From positions 1 through 10,346 of the forward strand of contig CAMYQS010000027.1 in the NCBI GenBank assembly GCA_947296835.1: DNA of 10,346 bases. The letters run 5' to 3'. This document shows, one piece after another, positions 5,681-10,346 of the stretch. The stretch is from an uncultured Atopostipes sp. (GTDB lineage Bacteria; Bacillota; Bacilli; Lactobacillales; Carnobacteriaceae_A). Positions within the stretch are counted from its first letter, which is position 1. Each line of letters starts with the position of its first letter. The notes beneath the pieces are model-generated. The model worked only from the letters and a program-made list of their open reading frames with translations. It did no database searches and was not told where the DNA came from. Made by a program: the position numbers and the translations under genes.

Positions 5681-6052
5681 ATGACAAAACTTGTTGATCA
5701 TTTTGTAGATAATAATGGTGTTTTAGTTAACTATATAGAGTCTCTGATTGATAGTAACCACCCCCCCTTACTTTATATTCCTGGTATGTTAGGGTCTGCA
5801 GAACAATTTACTGATTTAGAGGCGGTAATCAAAGCCCTAGATATTGATCAAATTTATTTGATGTCTTACTCGATGGGCGTGCCTTATGCTGTACAAGCGG
5901 CAATTAAATATCCTCAAAAGTTAAAATGATTAATTATCTGTGATTATTCTGCCCGAATCCCACAAGTGCCCAATGGATGGGCTAAAAATTCAATTGATAA
6001 TCAGGCGTTTGTGCTGGAACTACAGAAACTCGAGCTTAAAATTACAGCATAA
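5681..6052 (+). pseudogene. Alpha/beta hydrolase pseudogene (internal deletion, in-frame stop, lost C-terminus)
   Basis: The first 82 codons read as the start of an alpha/beta hydrolase. LLYIPGMLGS (30-39) is the oxyanion-loop region and LMSYSMGVPYAV (60-71) is the nucleophile elbow with Ser64; SYSMG replaces the usual GxSxG. Only about 20 residues separate these motifs, whereas intact enzymes have roughly 50, so the cap-proximal strand around codon 45 is probably deleted. A TGA at 5927-5929 then interrupts the frame. The same frame continues beyond it with hydrolase-like sequence (LIICDYSARIPQVPNGW) to a stop at 6050-6052, where a structured inverted-repeat element begins. The catalytic acid and histidine, which lie in the last third of this family (full length ~250 residues), are absent. 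Upstream promoter and AAGGAG remain. The three lesions make a functional enzyme very unlikely. Confidence 0.8.
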
Positions 6053-6053
6053 T

Positions 6054-6179
6054 CTTTTACTTGACATGGGACCCTTATGGGCATGATAAGCCCTGTGCGT
6101 TGTTTGAAGATACACTCAAACAAATGCACACACATCCCGCAAATACGGGTATCATGCCCACTCCCATGTAAAGTAAAAG
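6054..6179. repeat. 126-bp structured inverted-repeat element, possible MITE-like insertion
   Basis: The ends 6054-6071 and 6162-6179 are complementary at 17 of 18 positions (CTTTTACTTGACATGGGA on the left). An inner 10-bp stem follows, TGGGCATGAT (6078-6087) with ATCATGCCCA (6151-6160). Inside are a further stem, 6094-6107 with 6116-6130 (core TTGTTTGA/TCAAACAA), and a small CCCG/CGGG hairpin (6136-6139, 6146-6149). The whole forms a three-way branched fold, with no T-run, so it is not a simple terminator. It starts directly after the hydrolase remnant's last stop, consistent with an insertion that replaced the gene's 3' part. No clear target duplication was found at its edges. A structured RNA is the alternative. 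Confidence 0.7.
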
Positions 6180-6302
6180 ACAATTAACTAGTAGTCAATA
6201 TAACTTTGTGGATTACACAAAAACTAATTATTATAGGTGGCTAACTTAAACTTGCAATTTAGGAAGAAATGTATGAATAAAAAATAGTTTAAATAATTTT
6301 GA

Positions 6303-6332
6303 TTGAAACAAAGCCTGTAAAGCCTGTATGAT
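6303..6332 (+). promoter_or_regulatory. Predicted promoter of the XRE/membrane-anchored pair
   Basis: -35 TTGAAA (6303-6308), 18-base spacer, -10 TATGAT (6327-6332). The spacer holds a perfect tandem duplication of AAGCCTGTA (6311-6319, 6320-6328). Transcription would start near 6339, inside the palindrome described separately. Confidence 0.6.
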
Positions 6333-6336
6333 TGGG

Positions 6337-6359
6337 GATGTAACATGGTGTGTTACATC
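6337..6359. promoter_or_regulatory. Palindromic operator over the transcription start of the XRE operon
   Basis: GATGTAACA (6337-6345) and TGTTACATC (6351-6359) form a perfect 9-bp inverted repeat around TGGTG. It covers the expected transcription start, where a bound repressor would block initiation. The XRE protein encoded 80 bases downstream is the obvious candidate ligand, by inference. Confidence 0.6.
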
Positions 6360-6437
6360 AGAAAACACATAACGTTCTGTTGTATATTTCAAAAAAAGCT
6401 TATAGTAATGGTAATTAAAAAGAAAGAAGTGATGAAG

Positions 6438-6881
6438 ATGACATTTGGAGATCAGTTAACAAATGCAAGAAAAGAAAAAGAACTGACACAAGAGGAATTA
6501 GCTGAAAAACTAAACCTTTCTCGACAAACAATTTTACGTTGGGAGAAGAATCAAGTGTTCCCAGATATATCAAATCTCAAGGCAGTGGCCGAAGTTTTAG
6601 ATGTTTCATTTGATTATCTATTGGGTGAGGACAAGATTGAAAAAGATCCAATTGCTGAAATGAATTTACTAGAAGTATTAGTGGGTAAAGAAGTGAGATT
6701 AGTCATCTTCGAAGAGTTTGTGGATAACTATGTGGATATCTATGACAAAGTTTGTTTGGTATTAGATATAGAAGAAGATATGGTACAGGTTCAATTTACG
6801 GTGAAAAAAGAGTTGAAGATGAAAGTTATCCCGTTGTCCGTCATTCAATCCTTTACGCTTATCGATGAAGGGAGCGAATAG
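6438..6881 (+). CDS. XRE-family transcriptional regulator with C-terminal beta domain
   Basis: A 147-residue protein. The N-terminal helix-turn-helix (about 4-58) is typical: LTQEELAEKLNLSRQTILRWE, here interrupted by no gap, with recognition helix around SRQTILRWE, then PDISNLKAVAEVLDVSFDYLLG. A short linker leads to a C-terminal domain (about 78-144) of alternating hydrophobic strands starting VGKEVRLVI, which resembles the soluble part of the next protein. The frame is open far upstream to 6345, but that extension (Cys- and Lys-rich, without a binding site) is unlikely. ATG at 6432 is too close to AAGAAG, while ATG at 6438 has it eight bases away, so 6438 was chosen. The next gene starts two bases after the stop, indicating one operon. 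It probably represses its own promoter through the palindrome at 6337-6359. Confidence 0.85.
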   Translation: MTFGDQLTNARKEKELTQEELAEKLNLSRQTILRWEKNQVFPDISNLKAVAEVLDVSFDYLLGEDKIEKDPIAEMNLLEVLVGKEVRLVIFEEFVDNYVDIYDKVCLVLDIEEDMVQVQFTVKKELKMKVIPLSVIQSFTLIDEGSE

Positions 6882-6883
6882 AA

Positions 6884-7231
6884 ATGGAATATATAGGTTA
6901 TTTCTTCATGTTCCTTGTCTTTATTTATGTGCTCGATACGAATTCGAAAGTTAAGACGCTGTATCGTAAAATATACCTTGAGGATGAAAATGAAAAAGGT
7001 AATACGTTTCGTATTTTAAATCAAAATATTGGTAAGACGATTAAGGTAAATATTAAAGAAAATTATGCTGAATATGGTCGATTGGATGAAGGCACACTAG
7101 ACACACTGGATGAAAATCAAGTTAAAGTAATCGCTCTTAACAAAGACTGGGTTCATATTGAACTATACGAGAAGCAGACCACCCAGAAACTGATTCGATT
7201 AGAAAGTATTTCATCGGTAAATGTAGGGTAA
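6884..7231 (+). CDS. Membrane-anchored small protein paired with the XRE regulator
   Basis: A 115-residue protein with one N-terminal membrane helix (about 4-17, YIGYFFMFLVFIYVL) and a soluble remainder. The part from about 48 to 113 starts IGKTIKVNI, has a Tyr/acidic loop, then strands ending LIRLESISSVNV. The same order of features is found in the C-terminal domain of the regulator just upstream (VGKEVRLVI ... VIPLSVIQSFTLI), so the two domains may share an ancestor or interact. GGGAG overlaps the end of the upstream gene and the start codon lies two bases behind its stop, so translation is likely coupled. With the helix in the membrane, the domain would face the cytoplasm if positive-inside rules hold (the Lys/Arg residues follow the helix). 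No enzyme motif is seen. A membrane tether or sensor for the regulator is possible but unproven. Confidence 0.75.
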   Translation: MEYIGYFFMFLVFIYVLDTNSKVKTLYRKIYLEDENEKGNTFRILNQNIGKTIKVNIKENYAEYGRLDEGTLDTLDENQVKVIALNKDWVHIELYEKQTTQKLIRLESISSVNVG

Positions 7232-7244
7232 AATGCTAATAAAG

Positions 7245-7277
7245 AAATCCACCAGCACTCGAATGCTGGTGGATTTT
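7245..7277. terminator. Terminator between convergent genes
   Basis: A perfect 13-bp stem, AAATCCACCAGCA (7245-7257) with TGCTGGTGGATTT (7264-7276), loop CTCGAA. Short T-runs occur on both strands. It lies 14 bases after the membrane-anchored gene and 46 bases beyond the stop of the leftward gene at 7323, so it can serve both. Confidence 0.85.
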
Positions 7278-7322
7278 GGTGTGATTATTTTTTTGAATGT
7301 GAAGTATAATCCCGAACTCACA

Positions 7323-8087
7323 TTAAAGATCAGTCAAAGCTACTTTGTTATTCAAGTCACCTTCGAATAATTGGTAATATGCGATGTATGCAATAAAACC
7401 AAATTCATCTGGCGTTGTTTTAAAGTCTTCTTTTTTATTCATCATGTTATGAATATCTTCTGTAACGTCTTCATCATTTAAATAAAAACTGATTTCAAAA
7501 GCTTTTATGACTTTGAATTGTAAGGCTGCGTTATCATGTCCAACTTCTGAAAGAAGCTTCTGCGCGTATTCCTTAACGGTTTGAACGACTACATTCCCCA
7601 TGTCATGAATATCACGTGCATAAGGAACGATACGAATACCGTTAAATACTGTTGCGAAATACGGGTTCGTTGTAAAGAGTGCGCGTACATAAGTAAAGTC
7701 ATGCTCAAGGCGCTGAATGCCATGGTGTGTATACATCTCAATAGTCGCAGGGCGATTCGAATTTAGGACAAGTTCAAAGTCGATCGATTGTTTGAATTTG
7801 TTTTGCATCGAGATAAAGCTCATCTTCTTAACGTCTTGTTCAACGACTACAACTTTGTTTACTATTACTTTACGAAGTCCAGGCATTTTTTTAAAGATGT
7901 CTTTTTTAATATCCGCATCAATTGTCGGAGATGCCGGCATTTGTGAAAGTTGAACCACTCCACCTTCATGCCCTTTTTCTTGGTCAATATATAGTTTCCC
8001 ATCATACCATTTGACGTTTAATTTAAACGTACCACCGTTTATATCTACAAAATCTTGTAGAACATTTAATTTTAAATCGTTATCCAT
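7323..8087 (-). CDS. Soluble protein of unknown function, 254 residues
   Basis: No family is recognised. The protein is mixed alpha/beta in appearance, without signal peptide, membrane helices or metal- or nucleotide-binding motifs. The N-terminal part (about 1-95) has alternating strands, including GGTFKLNVKWYDGKLYIDQ and a VIVNKVVVVEQDV stretch. The middle has THHGIQRLEHDF and a TTNPYFATVFNGIRIVPYARD segment. The C-terminal third is helical and acidic, ending near EFGFIAYIAYYQLFEGD. The open frame extends to a TTG at 8099, but ATG at 8087 has GGAGG directly upstream with standard spacing, so that start was chosen. It appears monocistronic, with a predicted promoter at 8121-8149 and a shared terminator at 7245-7277. 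Context gives no clue to function. Confidence 0.8.
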   Translation of the reverse strand: MDNDLKLNVLQDFVDINGGTFKLNVKWYDGKLYIDQEKGHEGGVVQLSQMPASPTIDADIKKDIFKKMPGLRKVIVNKVVVVEQDVKKMSFISMQNKFKQSIDFELVLNSNRPATIEMYTHHGIQRLEHDFTYVRALFTTNPYFATVFNGIRIVPYARDIHDMGNVVVQTVKEYAQKLLSEVGHDNAALQFKVIKAFEISFYLNDEDVTEDIHNMMNKKEDFKTTPDEFGFIAYIAYYQLFEGDLNNKVALTDL

Positions 8088-8120
8088 AATTTCCTCCAAC
8101 TGTCATTTAGTCTCTACTTT

Positions 8121-8149
8121 ATATTAGAGGAGTTAGGAGGAGAATTCAA
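8121..8149 (-). promoter_or_regulatory. Predicted promoter of the 254-residue protein gene
   Basis: On the minus strand, -35 TTGAAT (8144-8149), a 17-base spacer and -10 TAATAT (8121-8126). The predicted start leaves a short leader before GGAGG and the ATG at 8087. Confidence 0.55.
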
Positions 8150-8202
8150 TGTTATAAGTCCTCTAAGACACTTCGGTTTTTCAAGTAGTTACTACTGATT
8201 AA

Positions 8203-8394
8203 TTATTCTGAAATGAACAACTCATCCACTGTCGTCTCTAAATATTTAGATAAACTAAAAGCTAACTGCAGGGTAGGATCATATTTATCGTTTTCGATAG
8301 CGTTGACCGTTTGACGAGTGACATTACATAAATCGGCTAATTTCTGTTGGGATAATTTTTTATTTGTGCGTAGTTCTTTAATATTATTCTTCAT
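8203..8394 (-). CDS. Small XRE-family transcriptional regulator
   Basis: A 63-residue protein that is almost entirely one helix-turn-helix domain of the compact Cro/CI type: MKNNIKELRTNKKLSQQKLA, then the recognition helix VTRQTVNAIENDKYDP, then LAFSLSKYLETTVDELF. Such stand-alone regulators are widespread in Firmicutes and usually bind short palindromes as dimers. The frame could extend nine codons upstream, but the ATG at 8394 overlaps the stop of the membrane protein gene as TAATG, indicating coupled translation and fixing the start. It is the second gene of a two-gene operon whose promoter carries TGTCAAA-type palindromes, a probable autoregulatory arrangement. No clear terminator follows; the region to 8121 holds only the next gene's promoter. 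Confidence 0.85.
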   Translation of the reverse strand: MKNNIKELRTNKKLSQQKLADLCNVTRQTVNAIENDKYDPTLQLAFSLSKYLETTVDELFISE

Positions 8395-8693
8395 TACCAC
8401 ACCATCAACATTGTGGCCCATATCATGATGAAAGTAAGAAGAATAACAAGCCCGACAAACTTACTAAAATTCTTTTTTTCCGTAACTCTTGAAAAATAGA
8501 AGCCGTCTAAAAATATGTATAAAACAACTGATAAATTTGCGATGATAAGGTATCCACTCGGATCATGAAACCATCTGAAATTTTCAGAATAACTCGTTAA
8601 CCCTGCAATAAATAAAGCAATTATTGTTACAAACCAAGTGATCTTAATTGATTTATTCGCTATTTCTTGTTCCATTTCATCTTTTTTACGCAT
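8394..8693 (-). CDS. Three-helix membrane protein, operon partner of the XRE regulator
   Basis: A 99-residue protein with a charged N-terminus (MRKKDEMEQEIANK) and three likely membrane helices at about 16-33, 47-65 and 77-97. The loops contain an aromatic stretch FRWFHDPSGY and a basic loop RVTEKKNFSK. No family name is assigned. Small XRE regulators encoded with a short multi-helix membrane protein recur in Firmicutes, and the membrane partner is often thought to sense or to be controlled with the regulator. Here that is inference from gene order. GGGAG precedes the ATG at 8693, and the stop overlaps the next start. The promoter and two operator-like palindromes lie immediately upstream. 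Confidence 0.75.
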   Translation of the reverse strand: MRKKDEMEQEIANKSIKITWFVTIIALFIAGLTSYSENFRWFHDPSGYLIIANLSVVLYIFLDGFYFSRVTEKKNFSKFVGLVILLTFIMIWATMLMVW

Positions 8694-8720
8694 ATCTATA
8701 ACTCCCTTTCTTTTTACGTA

Positions 8721-8740
8721 ATGTCAAATACTTTTTACAT
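8721..8740. promoter_or_regulatory. Second, imperfect TGTCAAA-type operator
   Basis: ATGTCAAA at 8721-8728 faces TTTTACAT at 8733-8740, a palindrome with one mismatched pair. It is a weaker copy of the site at 8765-8788 and falls at the expected transcription start of the leftward operon, suggesting cooperative binding by the XRE protein. Confidence 0.5.
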
Positions 8741-8744
8741 ATAT

Positions 8745-8773
8745 AGAATAAAACAAAAAAATAAATATGTCAA
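8745..8773 (-). promoter_or_regulatory. Predicted promoter of the membrane protein/XRE operon
   Basis: On the minus strand, -35 TTGACA (8768-8773), 17-base spacer and -10 TATTCT (8745-8750). The -35 is embedded in the palindrome at 8765-8788. Confidence 0.6.
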
Positions 8774-8788
8774 ATGCTTTTGACATAT
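8765..8788. promoter_or_regulatory. Perfect operator palindrome between divergent promoters
   Basis: ATATGTCAAA (8765-8774) and TTTGACATAT (8779-8788) are perfect 10-bp inverted arms around TGCT. The site covers the -35 of the leftward operon and lies 69 bases before the hsdM start codon. It is the best candidate binding site for the XRE protein encoded at 8203-8394. Confidence 0.7.
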
Positions 8789-8809
8789 GATGGCTAATCA
8801 ATATTAATT

Positions 8810-8818
8810 TGTTATACT
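8810..8818 (+). promoter_or_regulatory. Predicted hsdM promoter, extended -10
   Basis: TGTTATACT gives an extended -10 (TG at 8810-8811, TATACT at 8813-8818) without a good -35 at standard distance. A TTGACA at 8780-8785 is 27 bases upstream of the -10, too far to pair with it, and is part of the operator palindrome. Confidence 0.5.
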
Positions 8819-8856
8819 AAGTGATAACGATAATTTTTACTGGAAGGAAGTAAAAA

Positions 8857-10346
8857 ATGGCTAGGAAAACGACAACATTAGCACAGGCATTATGGAACTC
8901 AGCGGATGAATTGCGTTCACATATGGATGCGAACGAGTATAAGAACTATTTATTAGGTTTAGTTTTTTATAAGTACTTATCAGATCATCTATTATATAAA
9001 GCAGCTGACTTATTAGAAGAAGAGGTAGATAGTTTAGAAGAAGCGCAGAAAGTATTTGAAGAGGCATATGCAGATGATGCTCTTCGAGATATTTTATTAG
9101 GAGAGTTACAAAGCTCTAATGGTTACACGCTAGAGCCACATGAGACATATACAGCAATTATTGAAAAAGTAAATAATCGTACATTTGAGTTAGTTGAATT
9201 AGAGCAAGCTTTCCGAGACATTGAACAATCTGATAAAACATACTTAGGCTTATTTAATGATGTTGATTTACATTCAACACGTCTAGGTCCAAATCCACAA
9301 AAACGTAATGACCGCATCTCAGCAGTTATGTTACGCTTAGCGGATGTTGACCTTACAGAGTACGGTGGAGATGCTCTAGGAGATGCTTACGAGTATCTGA
9401 TTGGACAGTTCGCATCAGAGTCTGGTAAGAAGGCTGGAGAATTTTATACACCTCAAGCAGTATCAAACTTGATGACTCAAATCGCTATGATAGATAAAGA
9501 AGACAAGCTTGGTTTAACAGTTTATGACCCAACAATGGGATCAGGCTCTTTACTTCTAAATGCGAAGTCATATTCTAATCAACCAAACTCAATTTATTAC
9601 TTTGGTCAAGAAATTAACACAACAACGTTAAACTTGGCACGTATGAATATGATTTTACATAACGTTGGAATTGGTCAACAGAAGTTCCGTAATGGGAACA
9701 CATTAGATGATGACTGGCCGACGGAAGAGCCAACAAACTTTGATATGGTTCTAATGAACCCACCATACTCCGCAAAATGGTCAGCTTCAGCAGCATTTTT
9801 AGATGACTCAAGATTTGCAGCATATGGTAAGTTACCACCAAAATCTCGTGCTGACTTAGCGTTTTTATTGCATGGGTATTATCACTTAAGAACAGACGGT
9901 GCAATGGCGATTGTTTTACCACACGGTGTTTTATTTAGGGGTGGAGCAGAATCAACAATTCGTCAAGAGCTTCTTGAAAATGGTGCAATTGATACAGTGA
10001 TTGGTTTACCTGAGAATTTATTCTTTAACACAAGTATTCCAACGACGATTATCATTCTGCGAAAAGATAGAGAAAAAAGAGACGTTCTCTTTATAGATGC
10101 TTCTAAAGAATTTTCTAAAATACGTAACCAAAACGTAATGGATGAGGAACATATCAATAAAATCATTGACACGTATAAGAAACGTGAGTTTGTTGATAAA
10201 TTCGCTTATGTAGCGGAATTCGATGAAATTATTGAGAATGATTATAACTTAAATATTCCACGTTATGTAGATACTTTTGTAGAACCTGAGCCAATTGACG
10301 TTGTTCAACTGAGCAAGGATATCCAAGACATTGATAAAGAGTTAGA
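8857..10346 (+). CDS. hsdM: Type I restriction-modification system methyltransferase subunit HsdM, 3' end outside the window
   Basis: An open frame of 496 codons runs off the right edge; the family is usually about 500-550 residues, so little is missing. The N-terminal helical domain (about 1-165, LWNSADELRSHMDANEYKNY) matches HsdM proteins. The SAM-dependent DNA adenine methyltransferase core follows: EFYTP near 202, motif I DPTMGSGSL (224-232) and catalytic motif IV NPPYS (301-305). HsdM joins HsdS (target recognition) to methylate adenine in the target site, and with HsdR forms the restriction complex. Those partners are expected to the right of the window. GGAAGGAAG precedes the ATG at a suitable distance. 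The upstream gap shares an operator with the divergent XRE operon. Ordinary low-GC codon use and intact motifs suggest a working gene. Confidence 0.95.
   Translation, partial: MARKTTTLAQALWNSADELRSHMDANEYKNYLLGLVFYKYLSDHLLYKAADLLEEEVDSLEEAQKVFEEAYADDALRDILLGELQSSNGYTLEPHETYTAIIEKVNNRTFELVELEQAFRDIEQSDKTYLGLFNDVDLHSTRLGPNPQKRNDRISAVMLRLADVDLTEYGGDALGDAYEYLIGQFASESGKKAGEFYTPQAVSNLMTQIAMIDKEDKLGLTVYDPTMGSGSLLLNAKSYSNQPNSIYYFGQEINTTTLNLARMNMILHNVGIGQQKFRNGNTLDDDWPTEEPTNFDMVLMNPPYSAKWSASAAFLDDSRFAAYGKLPPKSRADLAFLLHGYYHLRTDGAMAIVLPHGVLFRGGAESTIRQELLENGAIDTVIGLPENLFFNTSIPTTIIILRKDREKRDVLFIDASKEFSKIRNQNVMDEEHINKIIDTYKKREFVDKFAYVAEFDEIIENDYNLNIPRYVDTFVEPEPIDVVQLSKDIQDIDKEL

Noticed and set aside
5439..5687. 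Minus-strand 82-codon frame across the divergent gap
   Set aside because: No binding site, it overlaps both flanking starts and looks like chance translation of AT-rich DNA.
6001..6183. Minus-strand 60-codon frame and a plus-strand open stretch (6055-6168) through the inverted-repeat element
   Set aside because: Both are explained by the palindromic DNA; neither has a start with a ribosome binding site or a recognisable product.
6345..6437. N-terminal extension of the XRE regulator to 6345
   Set aside because: That start lies inside the operator palindrome near the predicted transcription start, lacks a ribosome binding site and adds a Cys/Lys-rich segment foreign to the family.
8184..8196. 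AGTAGT/ACTACT as the terminator of the small XRE gene
   Set aside because: The arms are separated by one base, so no hairpin loop can form, and no T-run follows in the right direction.

Overview
The window looks like chromosome of a low-GC Gram-positive bacterium, most likely of the order Lactobacillales (Enterococcaceae/Carnobacteriaceae-like). The reasons are AT-rich DNA with strong GGAGG-type ribosome binding sites, an Msr-type ABC-F gene with an attenuator leader, a type II-A-style CRISPR repeat/leader junction, and small XRE regulators of Firmicutes type. The genus cannot be fixed from the sequence.

Left part (1-1340): the 3' two thirds of an aldose-1-epimerase-family gene, its intrinsic terminator, a small four-helix membrane protein, then a very short orphan CRISPR array. 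The array has two identical 36-bp repeats and one degenerate terminal repeat at exact 66-bp spacing, transcribed leftward by inference. The bases abutting the leader-proximal repeat read ATTTGAG on the minus strand, the leader-end motif of type II-A arrays. No cas gene or tracrRNA is seen here.

Centre-left (1414-3252): an ABC-F ribosome-protection ATPase of the Msr type behind a 300-nt regulatory leader. That leader holds a good promoter, an 8-codon leader peptide (GTG start; reads MIASMRLR) with the Arg-Leu-Arg end of macrolide-dependent stalling peptides, an intrinsic terminator, a matching antiterminator pairing, and a last hairpin that covers part of the gene's ribosome binding site. Together these suggest drug-induced attenuation.

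Centre (3225-5463): leftward genes for an unrecognised coiled-coil protein and an RluA-family pseudouridine synthase, separated by four and a half 40-bp tandem repeats that abut the coiled-coil gene's predicted promoter.

Centre-right (5600-7276): a decayed alpha/beta hydrolase (internal deletion, in-frame stop, lost C-terminus) ending exactly at a 126-bp highly structured inverted-repeat element. Next comes a two-gene operon of an XRE regulator and a membrane-anchored protein whose C-terminal domains look related, with a palindrome over its transcription start.

Right (7323-10346): an unrecognised 254-aa protein (leftward), a leftward pair encoding a three-helix membrane protein and a small XRE regulator coupled by a TAATG overlap, and a divergent type I restriction-modification methyltransferase gene (hsdM) running off the right edge. 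A near-perfect operator lies between the divergent promoters, so the XRE protein may govern its own operon and possibly hsdM.
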